Numbered from the stretch's first letter, positions 15,982-27,182 are shown. The stretch: 41,413 nt of DNA from Acidimicrobiaceae bacterium (GCA_027365385.1 DAHXNN010000136.1:1-41413), one strand, 5' to 3'. Numbers and translations are program-made. Notes: generated by a model not told the origin, from the letters alone.

Positions 15982-17019
15982 CTAGCGCGTCGTCGGACGC
16001 GCAGCTGGTGGCGAGTCCGCCGCCGGCCACGAGCCTGCACCGCTCTCGCCCTCGTCCTCGACCGGAGCCGCTGTGCGTTCGAGGATCTCGACGACGATCC
16101 CGCCGGCAGACGTGCCGCGCAGGCGAGCGGACGCGCTCAGGTTGATCCTGTGGGCGAGCACGGGGACGGCAAGCGCCTTCACGTCGTCCGGCAGGACGTA
16201 GGAGCGGTCGTCGAGCAGGGCACGCGCCTGGCAGGCGCGGTGGAGGGCGAGCGCCGCCCGTGGGCTCGCCCCGAGGGTGAGGCGGTCGTCCTCGCGGGTC
16301 GCCCGCACGACGTCGAGGAGGTAGGCCAGCACGTCGTCGCCGACCACTACGTCGGCACGCTGCCGCTGGAGCGCGAGGAGCCCGGCGGGATCGGTCACCG
16401 GTGCGAGCTCGGGCACGTCGTCGTGCTCGAAGCGGCGGAGGATGTCGTGCTCCTCGCCACGGTCCGGGTAGCCGAGAGCGACGCGCACGAGGAAGCGGTC
16501 CAGCTGCGCCTCGGGAAGCGGGAACGTCCCCTCGAGCTCGACCGGGTTCTGTGTCGCGAGGACGAGGAATGGCTCGGGCAGTATTCGGGTCTCGCCGTCG
16601 ACTGTGACCTGGCGTTCTTCCATCGCCTCGAGCAGTGCCGACTGCGCTCGCGGGGTCGCGCGGTTCACCTCGTCGGCGAGCAGCACCTGGGTGAACACCG
16701 GGCCCGGTCGGAACTCGAAGCCCGCGGTCGCCTGGTTGAACACGCTCGAACCGGTGATGTCGGACGGCATCACGTCGGGCGTGAGCTGGACTCGTCGGAA
16801 GTCGCAGCCGAGGACGCGCGCGAACGAACGGGCCAGCAGGGTCTTTCCGACGCCGGGGACGTCCTCGACGAGCGCATGGCCACGGCAGAGGAGCGCGACG
16901 AGCAGGAGCTCGAGGGCGTGCTCGTTGCCGACGACGACCGAGCCCACCGCCTCGCGGATCAGCGAGACCACCGTCCCGGCCGGGTGACTGGTCCCGGGAG
17001 CCATACGAGGATCGTCCAC
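15982..17019 (-). CDS. MoxR-type AAA+ ATPase
   Basis: A 345-residue AAA+ chaperone-like ATPase. Walker A is EDVPGVGKTLLARS (about residue 55), Walker B is VLLADEVNRATPRAQSALLE, and sensor 1 is FLVLATQNPVELEGTFPLPE. MoxR proteins usually act with DUF58 and VWA/transglutaminase partners on protein complex maturation, and these normally follow in one operon. Here downstream is a convergent HAD gene, and no partner lies in the window, so this is an orphan copy. The start may be GTG 17019 or ATG 17004; neither has a clear ribosome-binding site. The last 25 residues are a low-complexity Ala/Pro/Ser tail. Confidence 0.93.
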   Translation of the reverse strand: MDDPRMAPGTSHPAGTVVSLIREAVGSVVVGNEHALELLLVALLCRGHALVEDVPGVGKTLLARSFARVLGCDFRRVQLTPDVMPSDITGSSVFNQATAGFEFRPGPVFTQVLLADEVNRATPRAQSALLEAMEERQVTVDGETRILPEPFLVLATQNPVELEGTFPLPEAQLDRFLVRVALGYPDRGEEHDILRRFEHDDVPELAPVTDPAGLLALQRQRADVVVGDDVLAYLLDVVRATREDDRLTLGASPRAALALHRACQARALLDDRSYVLPDDVKALAVPVLAHRINLSASARLRGTSAGGIVVEILERTAAPVEDEGESGAGSWPAADSPPAARPTTR

Positions 17020-17026
17020 GGCGCGA

Positions 17027-17070
17027 CCCTATTCGCCGACGGATGGCCCTATTCGCCGACGGGCAGCCCT

Positions 17071-17072
<2 letters not shown>
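17027..17072. repeat. Tandem 20-bp repeat in the moxR divergent leader
   Basis: CCCTATTCGCCGACGG occurs at 17027-17042 and 17047-17062 (unit length 20), and a third unit begins as CCCTAT at 17067. The repeat sits between the moxR start and the start of the plus-strand gene at 17071. It may be an operator array or slippage product. Confidence 0.7.
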
Positions 17073-19058
<1,986 letters not shown>

Positions 19059-19068
19059 GCCCTTGCAA

Positions 19069-19105
19069 GGCACAGCCAGCCTGTGCCCGCGCGGGAGTGC
19101 TCCCG
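19069..19105. terminator. Double hairpin between convergent argG and GGDEF-EAL genes
   Basis: Stem GGCACAG / CTGTGCC (19069-19075 with 19081-19087, loop CCAGC) is followed by CGGGAG / CTCCCG (19092-19105). They fill the 47-base gap between the two stop codons, so they can end transcription from both sides. Confidence 0.6.
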
Positions 19106-21673
19106 TCAGCATGCTCGCAGCTTGTCAAGACAACACAACGCTGCGACATCGACCGCTGGCACCGCCCGGGAGAACAGGTAGCCTTGGCCGAGATCGCAAC
19201 CGAGCGCGCTCAAGCGTGCGAGCTGCTCCGGTGTCTCGATGCCCTCCGCGACGACGATCATGTCGAGATCGTGACCCAGGGAGACCATCGCGCCGAGAAG
19301 GGACTCTGCGTGGGCGGTCTCGGCTCGCGAGCTCACGAACGACTTGTCGATCTTGATGATATCTGGGCGGAGCCTGGCAAGATACGACAGCGACGAATAG
19401 CCGGTCCCGAAGTCGTCGAGCGCGATGGCTACCCCAAGGCGGTGCAGCTCCTCGATGGTGCTCGCTGCTCGCGCGACATCGACGAGCGCCGTGCTCTCGG
19501 TGATCTCGACCACCAGGCGGCCCGGAGCAAGGGGAGCCGTCGAGAGCACATCGTCGATCGACGCAAGAAGAGCGGAATCGTGGAACTGGTGAGCAGACAG
19601 GTTGACCGACACGTACGGGGCCACGCCATCGCCGACCGCCTTCTGCCACGATGCGGCCGCGCGACCGGCCTCGCGAAGCGCGAACTCGCCGAGCTCGGCG
19701 ATGAGGCCACTTCGCTCGGCCAGAGGGATGAAGACGTCGGGTGAGATCGGGCCGCGCGTCCTCTGGTGCCAGCGCATGAGTGCCTCGAAGCCGACGACGG
19801 TTCCACTCGCGAGCTGGACGAGCGGCTGGTAGTGCATCGAGAGCTCGTTCGACGACAGCGCCTGATGCAGCTCTTGGAGAAGAGCGAAGCGGACGGAGAC
19901 CTGCTCGCGCATCTCCGGGGTGAAGGTGGCGAACCCACCCTTGCCTTGGCGCTTGGCTTCGTAGAGTGCGGAATCGGCGTCCTGCAGCAACTCGGCCCAG
20001 TCCGTGCCGAGACGCTTTCGGACCACGACTCCCAGGCTCGCGTGCTGCTCGACGCGCCCACCTCCAAGATAGAAGGGCGCGGCCAGTGCGTCGAGCAGGC
20101 TTCTCGCCACGTCGCCGGCCTCGGCGGCGGATGCGAGTCCCTCCGCGAGATACAGGAACTCGTCCCCGCCGAGGCGGCACAACATGTCGCTCGCGCGCGC
20201 TGTCTTCGATAGGCGACGGGCAAGCTCTACGAGGAGTTGGTCGCCGACATTGTGACCGAGACTGTCGTTGACGGACTTGAAATCGTCGAGGTCGAGCAGC
20301 ATCACTGCGCTCCAGCCGTCGCGACCGTCGCTCACCGAGGACGCGCGCTCGAACCGCTCTTGGAACAGGGACCGGTTCGCGAGCCCGGTAAGTGGGTCGT
20401 GCAGAGCCTGGTGGGAGATCTGGGCAGCAAGCAGGCGCTCCTCGGTCACGTCCCGCACCGAGGCGACGAGGTACACGGGCGCGCCGCTCTCGTCCTTCAC
20501 GACGGCGGTGAGCAGGTTCGCGTCGACGACGTGGCCGTCGCTGTGGAGGTAGCGCTTGACGTAGCTGACGTGCTCGACCTCTCCGGAGACGAGGCGGCGG
20601 TTCATCTCCGCGGTGAGTGCCCGGTCCTCCGGGTGGGTGGCATCGACGAGGTCGCGCCCGAGCATGTCGGCCGCCGTGAGGCCGAGCATGGTGCAGTAGG
20701 AGCGGTTGACGTCGACCAACCGTCCGTCCAGGCTTGCGAGAGCCATGCCGGCGACATTGTTCTCGAAGGCCAGGCGGAAGCGCCTCTCCGCGTCGTCACG
20801 AGCGCGCTCGGCTTGCTCCAGGACGCTGTCGTCGCGGACCATGACGATCGTGTAAGGCGTGGTGTCCGTCGCGAGCGGAGCGAGGGCGATGTCGACAGGC
20901 ATCTCGGCGCCGTCCTGGCGCAGCAGTAGGAGTCCCGGTCGTGCCCCGTGTGGGCGAGTCACGGACGTGCCTCTTGTGCCGTTTCGCTGGGCGACGTGGT
21001 GCTCACGGAAGCCCGCGGGAACGAGCAGCTCGACGGCGCTACCGACGAGCTGCTCGCTCTGGTAGCCCGAGAGCATCTCGAGCTGCCCGTTCGCGTAGCG
21101 GATCGCACCGTCCGCGTCGACGAGAGCGATGCCATAGGGGAGGGCGTCGAACAGGGTGTGCCAGGAGAGGGAATGGCCCTCGATGCTGCCCATGATCCGT
21201 TCGCGCTCTGCCTCGACCATCCGGTGGCGCAGGGAGCGCTCATCCTCGAAGCGGTAGCCGAGAAGTACCGCGGTGACGAGCACCATCGACAAGACGCCCC
21301 ATGCGCCCCAGGCTTCGGTGGAGCTGTGACGGGCGAACAGCTCCTCGGGAGCGAGGAGGGCGATCCCACCGACCGCGGCGCCGAGCGATCCGACGAGCCC
21401 GAATACCGTGCCCGCGTAGACTGTGGGGACGAGCAGCAGCAAGGTCCACACGAAGCCCGGAACCGGGAACACGCCCGCGTCCTGGGCGAGGTCGGCGGCG
21501 AGGTGGACGAGAACGGCGATCACGACCATCGCTTGGACCATCCAGAATCGACGGTCGCCGAGAGGCGGGTGTGCCAGATTCGCGACCATCGAGCCGCGGA
21601 CGGGACGGGACGAGCCGTCGTCGTGCGCGCCGCTGGGCTTGTCGCTCTCTGCCGTCCCGTCGGATCTCGGCAC
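19106..21673 (-). CDS. Membrane PAS-PAS-GGDEF-EAL cyclic-di-GMP enzyme
   Basis: An 855-residue protein that could both make and degrade cyclic di-GMP. About four membrane segments lie at residues 43-142 (MVQAMVVIAVLVHLAADLAQ and others). Two PAS sensor domains follow (about 165-285, YGIALVDADGAIRYANG; and 300-420, GMALASLDGRLVDVNRSY). The cyclase domain has an intact GGDEF near residue 500 (CRLGGDEFLYLAEG). The phosphodiesterase domain has an intact EAL near 630 (VGFEALMRWH), plus ITEST, DDFGTGYSSLSYL, KIDKSF and VAEGIETPEQL. Both active sites look competent. The start is GTG 21673; an ATG at 21589 is an alternative. It lies head-to-head with a chemoreceptor gene, consistent with control of motility or attachment. 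Confidence 0.94.
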   Translation of the reverse strand: MPRSDGTAESDKPSGAHDDGSSRPVRGSMVANLAHPPLGDRRFWMVQAMVVIAVLVHLAADLAQDAGVFPVPGFVWTLLLLVPTVYAGTVFGLVGSLGAAVGGIALLAPEELFARHSSTEAWGAWGVLSMVLVTAVLLGYRFEDERSLRHRMVEAERERIMGSIEGHSLSWHTLFDALPYGIALVDADGAIRYANGQLEMLSGYQSEQLVGSAVELLVPAGFREHHVAQRNGTRGTSVTRPHGARPGLLLLRQDGAEMPVDIALAPLATDTTPYTIVMVRDDSVLEQAERARDDAERRFRLAFENNVAGMALASLDGRLVDVNRSYCTMLGLTAADMLGRDLVDATHPEDRALTAEMNRRLVSGEVEHVSYVKRYLHSDGHVVDANLLTAVVKDESGAPVYLVASVRDVTEERLLAAQISHQALHDPLTGLANRSLFQERFERASSVSDGRDGWSAVMLLDLDDFKSVNDSLGHNVGDQLLVELARRLSKTARASDMLCRLGGDEFLYLAEGLASAAEAGDVARSLLDALAAPFYLGGGRVEQHASLGVVVRKRLGTDWAELLQDADSALYEAKRQGKGGFATFTPEMREQVSVRFALLQELHQALSSNELSMHYQPLVQLASGTVVGFEALMRWHQRTRGPISPDVFIPLAERSGLIAELGEFALREAGRAAASWQKAVGDGVAPYVSVNLSAHQFHDSALLASIDDVLSTAPLAPGRLVVEITESTALVDVARAASTIEELHRLGVAIALDDFGTGYSSLSYLARLRPDIIKIDKSFVSSRAETAHAESLLGAMVSLGHDLDMIVVAEGIETPEQLARLSALGCDLGQGYLFSRAVPAVDVAALCCLDKLRAC

Positions 21674-22040
21674 GTCTACTCTCGCCCCACGGACTCGCCT
21701 ACCAGCCTTGCTGTCGGATCGAGCCGGCAGATCGTCGAGTCGACGTCCGTGGGCTCGACGTCGAGGGGACCGCTTCCTTCGAACGGGGCCACCGGAGGAT
21801 CATTGCTACAGCCTACGGTTCGATCCACGGCGCGGTGAAGGAGAAATCCTGGGCATCCCGGCCGAGCGGCTCGGCAGTGCGAGGTAGGCGGAGAACTGGG
21901 CCAGGTTGCCGCGAATGCCATGTGATCAACCTTTATTGCTCAACCACACGACAAGTGGATCCGTAAGGCATGCGGCCACAGCGCATGTGGCGCGGGGCGG
22001 CATCGTGCCGTGCGGGCATGCTAGCGAGAGGGGTGGGGCC
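21674..22040. other. 367-bp divergent intergenic region
   Basis: This separates the GGDEF-EAL gene (minus) from the chemoreceptor gene (plus) and must hold both promoters. The stretch 21920-21965 is clearly less GC-rich than the surroundings (it includes ATCAACCTTTATTGCTCAAC), a likely promoter zone. Near 21970-21990 an imperfect inverted repeat GCATGCGG...GCGCATGTGG follows. No open reading frame with coding features and no convincing riboswitch was seen. Confidence 0.5.
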
Positions 22041-24593
22041 ATGTCGCGTGGGAGCAATGGCGGGGGTAGCGGGTCAGGTTACGCCGCATCGACCGCACGG
22101 CCGTTCGCGCTGCGCGAGCGGGACGTCGTGGCGGTACGCGGCGGTTCGAGCGCCACGCAAGGTATCGCCGCCGCTGCGTCCTATCCGCGAACCGACCCGA
22201 TCCCGCCGGAGCGCCCCACGGCCGCTGCCCCATCTCCGACCGGGGCCTTGGACGATGTCGCCGCCGACATCCCCTTCGACGTCCCCTTCGATGTCTCTGC
22301 CGAGCGGCGTCTCCGATCCACGCAGGCGAGCAGGCGGCCGATCGGGCCGGGACGAGCCATCCGCGACCTGAGCGTACGCAGAAGGCTGCTCGTCATCTTC
22401 CTCGCCCTTGCCCTGCTCTTCGCCGCCTGCATGGCCGTCTCGTTCTCCGCGATCTCCTCCGGCCGGTCCTCGACGGCCTCCGCCGACTCCTTCACGGCGA
22501 GCTATGCCACTGTCGATGCCGCCTACCAGGGCTGGACCATGGACGACTCGCAGACCAATGCCTACGTCGCCCTCGCTCTCTACGGCAACCCGTCCCCGAG
22601 CGTGCTCGCTGGCCAATGGCGACTGGTCGAGCAAGGTCACGCCACCGCGTTGTCCGAGCTGACGAAGCTCGCCACGCTCGACAGCGGACCTGGTTCGGCG
22701 TCGTTGCGGGCCCAGGTGGGTCGCGCGAAGGCAGATCTCGCCGCGTACAACGTCTTCACCAACGAGGTCCACAGGAGCGTCCTCGCGCACCATCTCGGCG
22801 AGGCGGCTCAGGTCGTGGACACGACGAACGGCGCGGTGTCGAGCGCGATGGCAGCTGCCTTTACGGGATTCGAGCGGGAGTTCAAGGCTCGGGCCTCTGC
22901 CCTCAAGTCGTCATCCCTCGCTTCGGCCGGTCAGAACCAGCTCCTTCTCGTCGTCTTCCTCGCCGTCGCTGTGCTCCTCGCTGTGCTCCTCGTCCGCTGG
23001 CTGACCGGCACGATCACCCGGCCGCTCGAGATCGTCGGCGAGACGCTGCGCCGTGTCGCACGTGGCGACCTTTCAGCCCGTGCCGCCGTCGAGACGCGAG
23101 ACGAGCTCGGCGAGGTCGCCGGCCTTCTCAACCAGGCGATCACGGCTCAGGCAGCCGCCCAAGAGGACCTTGCCGCACGAAGCGCCGAAGACGCCGAGGC
23201 GGCCGCCGACACGAGAGCGGCTGGAGAGGTCGTGGGTGTCGTGCAGGGCATGACGAGCACCGACGAGGCGGTCACCGGCATCCTCGAGGTGATGAAGCGG
23301 TCCTTCTCCTTCGCCCGGGGGACCTTCCTGGACGGCGCCGAGCACGGCACCGGGACAGGGCTCGTCGCGCGCGCATGGCAGAGTCGCGATGTCGTGCTCG
23401 TCGGTGACCTCGGCTCCGTCGTCGGCGACCCTCGAGCCGAGAGCGCTGCCCGCGACGGTGCCCGTACGGCGCTCGCCCTCCCGATGGTCGCCGATGGCGA
23501 GACCATCGGGGTCATCGAGCTGTATTCGAAGGAAAGGTACGGTAGTGCCGGGCGGCGTCTCGAGGTCTTCCGGAGCCTTGCGCAGTCGCTCTCGGCCGCG
23601 CTCGAGAGGATAGCGGCACGCGAGCGGGAGCATCTCGCCGAAGCGGAGCTGCGCGCAAAGGTCGAAGACATTCTCGTAGTCGTGAACGCAGCTGGCGACG
23701 GCGACCTGACTGTCGTCGTGCCCGTATCGGGAGACGATCCTGTGGGCCAGGTCGGCGAGAGCCTCGCTCGGTTCCTCGCCGATCTTCGGAGTCGCATCGC
23801 GGCGATAAGTGGGAACAGCCAGAGCCTCGCGTCGGCCGCCGAGCAGCTGGCGACGACGGCGGCGCAGATGTCTGTCGGCGCGGAGGAGACTGCCGCCCAG
23901 GCGAACGTCGTGTCCGACACGTCGGGAGTCGTGGCGGGCAACGTCGAGACTGTCGCTGCTGCGGCCGAGGAGCTCACTGCGTCGATCCGGGAGATCGCGA
24001 AGAACGCCGCTGACGCGTCGCGTGTGGCGACACTCGCTGCAGAGGTGGCGTCGACGACCAACGCGCAGGTCGCAAGGCTCGGAGAGTCGTCGGAGGAGAT
24101 CGGCAAGGTCGTCAAGGTCATCACCCAGATCGCGCAGCAGACGAATCTCCTGGCGCTCAACGCCACGATCGAGGCTGCGAGGGCGGGCGAAGCTGGCAAG
24201 GGCTTCGCTGTCGTCGCCAGCGAGGTGAAGGACCTCGCACGCGAGACGGCGATCGCGACCGAGGATATCGGTGCGAAGATCGGTGCGATCCAGGGTGACA
24301 CAGAGGGTGCCGTGGCGGCCATCGGCCAGATCGGCCACATCGTCGCTCAGATCAACGACCTCCAGGCCACGATCGCGTCGGCAGTAGAGGAGCAGACGGC
24401 GACCACGAACGAGATCGCTCGCTCCGTGTCGAGCGCTGCGCAGGGCGCCGCCGAGATCACGGGCAACATCAGCGGTGTCGCCGACGTCGCGCGGTCGACC
24501 TCGGCAGGTACGGCAGAGACCACCCGCTCTGCCGGCGAGCTCGCACGCATGGCCGCAGACCTCCAAGCTCTGGTCGGGCGCTTCGTGTTCTGA
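22041..24593 (+). CDS. Methyl-accepting chemotaxis protein with GAF domain
   Basis: An 850-residue transmembrane chemoreceptor. A long variable cytoplasmic head (1-110, Ala/Pro/Arg-rich) precedes membrane segment 1 ([20 protein letters not shown]). An outer four-helix sensor of about 155 residues follows, then membrane segment 2 ([20 protein letters not shown], near 300) and a HAMP domain (320-370). Residues 405-540 form a GAF-like domain ([20 protein letters not shown]), followed by a second HAMP-like unit (545-600). The signalling hairpin tip is [20 protein letters not shown] (near 700). No C-terminal CheR pentapeptide is present. ATG 22041 follows a GAGAGGGG-rich ribosome-binding region. 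The 110-residue head before the first membrane segment is unusual. Confidence 0.93.
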   Translation: MSRGSNGGGSGSGYAASTARPFALRERDVVAVRGGSSATQGIAAAASYPRTDPIPPERPTAAAPSPTGALDDVAADIPFDVPFDVSAERRLRSTQASRRPIGPGRAIRDLSVRRRLLVIFLALALLFAACMAVSFSAISSGRSSTASADSFTASYATVDAAYQGWTMDDSQTNAYVALALYGNPSPSVLAGQWRLVEQGHATALSELTKLATLDSGPGSASLRAQVGRAKADLAAYNVFTNEVHRSVLAHHLGEAAQVVDTTNGAVSSAMAAAFTGFEREFKARASALKSSSLASAGQNQLLLVVFLAVAVLLAVLLVRWLTGTITRPLEIVGETLRRVARGDLSARAAVETRDELGEVAGLLNQAITAQAAAQEDLAARSAEDAEAAADTRAAGEVVGVVQGMTSTDEAVTGILEVMKRSFSFARGTFLDGAEHGTGTGLVARAWQSRDVVLVGDLGSVVGDPRAESAARDGARTALALPMVADGETIGVIELYSKERYGSAGRRLEVFRSLAQSLSAALERIAAREREHLAEAELRAKVEDILVVVNAAGDGDLTVVVPVSGDDPVGQVGESLARFLADLRSRIAAISGNSQSLASAAEQLATTAAQMSVGAEETAAQANVVSDTSGVVAGNVETVAAAAEELTASIREIAKNAADASRVATLAAEVASTTNAQVARLGESSEEIGKVVKVITQIAQQTNLLALNATIEAARAGEAGKGFAVVASEVKDLARETAIATEDIGAKIGAIQGDTEGAVAAIGQIGHIVAQINDLQATIASAVEEQTATTNEIARSVSSAAQGAAEITGNISGVADVARSTSAGTAETTRSAGELARMAADLQALVGRFVF

Positions 24594-24818
24594 CGGTCCC
24601 GGTAGGGTGGGGCGCCTGTGACACCACGGGACGTGCACGACCCAGGCTGATCCGGCGGACGTCGAGCCGTCGCCGACGGAGGCGAAGCCGGCGAGCTCAG
24701 GTGCGCCGGACGCGTCGGCGGGCTGGGAGGACGACCCCGATCCCCTCTGCTCGCCGGTCCGCCGGTCCGCTGCGTTGGCCGGGACCATGATGCGACCTAT
24801 GCCAGGGTGCTCACGTCG

Positions 24819-24891
24819 TGGGGCCGGCAGGGATCGAACCTGCGACCCAGGGATTATGAGTCCCCTGCTCTGACCACTGAGCTACGGCCCC
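24819..24891 (-). tRNA. tRNA with CAT anticodon (elongator Met, or lysidine-type Ile2)
   Basis: The minus strand folds as a full cloverleaf: acceptor GGGGCCG/CGGCCCC with discriminator A, D-arm GCTC/GAGC, anticodon stem GGGGA/TCCCT around loop CTCATAA, and T-arm GCAGG-TTCGATC-CCTGC. The anticodon is CAT. It is not an initiator, because the first acceptor pair is a normal G-C and the stem lacks the three G-C pairs of initiators. Met and Ile2 (CAU modified by TilS) cannot be separated safely by eye. CCA is not encoded. Confidence 0.9.
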
Positions 24892-24910
24892 TCGAGGCAA
24901 TCCGGTAAAG

Positions 24911-24983
24911 CTCCGGGGGAGAGACTCGAACTCTCAACCCTGCGGTTAACAGCCGCATGCTCTGCCAATTGAGCTACCCCGGA
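24911..24983 (-). tRNA. tRNA-Asn (GTT)
   Basis: The minus strand gives acceptor TCCGGGG/CCCCGGA with discriminator G, D-arm GCTC/GAGC, anticodon stem TGCGG/CCGCA around loop CTGTTAA, and T-arm GAGAG-TTCGAGT-CTCTC. The anticodon GTT and discriminator G are those of tRNA-Asn. It lies 19 bases upstream of the CAT tRNA on the same strand, so both are probably processed from one transcript. CCA is not encoded. Confidence 0.96.
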
Positions 24984-25216
24984 ATAGCTCGAACGATAGC
25001 AGCGCCGTCACGGCCGGTCGGCATCGAGGCGGCCGAAGCAGCCGGGCTCGACGCGGCCTACCGGGCCGCCTGGGCTGCGGGTCGCCTACGGGCGCAGGGA
25101 CCCGGTCGCCCTGACGAGCCTCAAGCGCACGACTGCGCGAGCGTTAGGACAGGTAGTGCTGCCGTCTCGGGGGAGATCTCCCGGTCTCCGGCGGCAGGCG
25201 CGCGTCCGGAGGCGAC

Positions 25217-26431
25217 ATGACCATTGGGGTCCAGTGCGAGAGCTGCACGTGCCAGGAGCTGGCTCAGGGCGCCGCCGGGACCCGACTCCTCGTCGCGAGC
25301 AACGTCGCCCACTCGATTGCCACCGTGCGTCGCGCCTGCAGGCACGCGGGTGGGACGGTCACGACCACCGAGTCCGGCATGGTCGAGATCACCGCCGAGG
25401 ACGTCGCAGCGGTGCTCCACGCGATCGCCGGCGAGCTGACGAGCGTCGAGCGGGAGGAGGTCCGTGTCCTCAGCGTCGCGAACCCGCCGGGCACAGCAGC
25501 ACGAGCAGGTGGCTTCCACGGGCTGGGCGGCACCGGCGTGCTCGCGGGGGCACTCCGCGCCCCGACGCTCGCCCAGCTCGACGCGCGGGCCACGCATGGC
25601 GACCTCGCAGCGCTGCTCGCCGACGAGCTCGCTCGTTTCTACAGCGTCTACCAGCCCATCGTGCGCCTGGACGACGGGGCGATCGCGGGCCACGAGGCAC
25701 TGCTCAGAGCATCGAGCCCCTCGGGGCGGGTGATGCCGGACGAGATGTTCGCTGCGGCAGCAGAGGCGGGGTGGATCCATGTGCTCGACCGGGTCGGCCG
25801 CACGACGGCGCTCCGCGGCGCGCAGGGTTGGATCGGAGACGACCTCCTCTTCGTCAACTTCGTTCCGACGACGATCTACCGTCCCGAGGTCTGCCTCCGC
25901 ACGACCGAACGCGCGGCCATAGACTCCGGACTCCGTCTCGACCAGCTCGTCTTCGAGATCACCGAGAGCGAAGAGGTGCGCGACGTCGACCACTTGGCGC
26001 ACCTCTTCGCCTACTACAAGGCCAAGGGCTGCAAGGTCGCTCTCGACGACCTCGGCTCGGGATTCTCCTCGCTCAACCTGATGGTGCGCCTCGAGCCCGA
26101 CATCGTCAAGATCGACCGCGAGACGGTCCAGCGGCTTCCCGGCAAGGTCGCGACCGCGATAGTCGGAGCCATCGTCGACATCGGGCGCGCGGCGGGAACG
26201 GTGGTGCTCGCCGAGGGCATCGAGACGGCCGAGCAGGCGAGCGCCGCCAGGGATCTCGGGGTCGAGCTCGCTCAGGGCTGGTACTTCGGCCGGCCGGTGC
26301 TCCGCACGCAGCACGCTTCGGCACTCGCCGCGGACCGCAGGCCGTATTCCGCCGCGCCCAACGTGGCAGGGCTCCAGCGGGTGCACGGCGTCGACCCCGC
26401 TGTCGCCGCGCGACCGGCCACGCCAGGGTGA
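25217..26431 (+). CDS. EAL-domain cyclic-di-GMP phosphodiesterase
   Basis: A 404-residue soluble protein. The N-terminal 130 residues are of unknown fold and begin with CESCTC. The EAL domain spans about 135-380 with an intact AGHEALLRASS, then DLLFVNFVPTTIYRPEVCL, VFEITESEEV, ALDDLGSGFSSLNLM, VKIDRETVQ and VLAEGIETAEQA. The metal and catalytic residues of active EAL enzymes appear to be there. There is no GGDEF partner domain. ATG 25217 has GGAGG five bases upstream. The stop codon lies inside the terminator stem. With the membrane GGDEF-EAL protein and chemoreceptor nearby it makes a local cyclic-di-GMP/motility group. Confidence 0.9.
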   Translation: MTIGVQCESCTCQELAQGAAGTRLLVASNVAHSIATVRRACRHAGGTVTTTESGMVEITAEDVAAVLHAIAGELTSVEREEVRVLSVANPPGTAARAGGFHGLGGTGVLAGALRAPTLAQLDARATHGDLAALLADELARFYSVYQPIVRLDDGAIAGHEALLRASSPSGRVMPDEMFAAAAEAGWIHVLDRVGRTTALRGAQGWIGDDLLFVNFVPTTIYRPEVCLRTTERAAIDSGLRLDQLVFEITESEEVRDVDHLAHLFAYYKAKGCKVALDDLGSGFSSLNLMVRLEPDIVKIDRETVQRLPGKVATAIVGAIVDIGRAAGTVVLAEGIETAEQASAARDLGVELAQGWYFGRPVLRTQHASALAADRRPYSAAPNVAGLQRVHGVDPAVAARPATPG

Positions 26432-26459
26432 CCCTGGGAAAAGACCAGGGTCACCCTGG
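26423..26459. terminator. Exceptional nested-palindrome terminator shared by convergent genes
   Basis: CCAGGGTGACCCTGG (26423-26437), loop GAAAAGA, CCAGGGTCACCCTGG (26445-26459): a perfect 15-bp stem. Each arm is also a palindrome of CCAGGGT/ACCCTGG around one base, so the same DNA can fold as one long or two short hairpins. The EAL gene's TGA (26429-26431) lies inside the left arm. Confidence 0.85.
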
Positions 26460-26493
26460 TAGGACAGGGCGACGCCGGACGCGCGGACCCAGC

Positions 26494-26536
26494 GCGACCC
26501 CCCGGGCCGGGGAAGCTCTCCCAGCCCGGGGGTCGC
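26494..26536 (-). terminator. Hairpin terminator of the acetate transporter gene
   Basis: GCGACCCCCCGGGC (26494-26507) pairs with GCCCGGGGGTCGC (26524-26536) with one bulged C. The loop holds a further GGGGA/TCCC pairing. It ends eight bases beyond the stop of the minus-strand transporter gene. Confidence 0.7.
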
Positions 26537-26543
26537 GGCAGGC

Positions 26544-27182
26544 CTAGCCGAGCGGCCAGACGGGCAGCACGACCTTCTTCCACGTCGCGTTCGTGACCCC
26601 GGCGAACGACGCGTACCAGGCGAGTGCCGCGGTGACCAGGCCGGCATAGCCGCCCACGTGCGTGATGTTGGTGCTCTGGTCGAGCGCACCGGCTGCCAGC
26701 AACGCGAACGTGACCGTGAGGGCGAGGAACACCGCCGCTACCGCCGCGTTGGTCCTCAGGCTCGCGACGAGCATGTAGGCCGTGAAGATCGTCCACATGA
26801 GGAGGAAGTAGCCCGTCGCCTGGTAGGCGGTTGCCGCCGGCAGCCCGCCGGCGACGTAGCGGACGTAGTAGAAGAACGCGATCCAGAAGGCTCCATAGGA
26901 GGTGAAGGCCAGCGCGCCGAAGGTGTTCTTGTTCTTCAGCTCCCACATTCCGGCCAGCAGCTGGGCGGCGCCGCCATAGACGAGTGCGAGCGGGAGCACC
27001 ACACCTTCGAGGTTGCCGGCGAGGACGCCGGCGTTGAACAGGCTGAGCAAGAACGTCGTCATAGCGAAGCCGGCCAGCCCGATCGGGGCGGGATCGCCTA
27101 TCGGCGACGTCACCGTCGCCTCGACGCTCGTCGCTCTCGCGGGTATGGCCTGTGTGCCTGTTCCCGTGCTCGGTTCACTCAT
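26544..27182 (-). CDS. satP: Acetate/succinate transporter, GPR1/FUN34/YaaH (SatP) family
   Basis: A 212-residue six-helix membrane protein that imports acetate (and possibly succinate) with protons. The family signature NPAPLGL appears here as DPAPIGLAGFAMTTFLLSLF at the first helix. FGALAFTSYGAFWIAFFYYV and YFLLMWTIFTAYMLVASLRT are also typical. ATG 27182 is chosen: upstream lies AGGGGGAA, and a further upstream start adds 17 residues without family similarity. It lies downstream of acs on the same strand with a 187-base gap, so uptake and activation of acetate are encoded together. Two terminator hairpins follow it. Confidence 0.92.
   Translation of the reverse strand: MSEPSTGTGTQAIPARATSVEATVTSPIGDPAPIGLAGFAMTTFLLSLFNAGVLAGNLEGVVLPLALVYGGAAQLLAGMWELKNKNTFGALAFTSYGAFWIAFFYYVRYVAGGLPAATAYQATGYFLLMWTIFTAYMLVASLRTNAAVAAVFLALTVTFALLAAGALDQSTNITHVGGYAGLVTAALAWYASFAGVTNATWKKVVLPVWPLG

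Noticed and set aside
21830-21925. Possible cyclic-di-GMP (GEMM) riboswitch before the chemoreceptor
   Set aside because: GGTAGGCGG...GGTTGCC recalls part of the motif, but the first half of the consensus and a closing stem could not be found. A covariance search would decide.
24594-24818. Gap between chemoreceptor and tRNAs as a possible integration site
   Set aside because: tRNAs often host integrated elements, but no integrase, no repeated tRNA end and no composition break is seen on either side.
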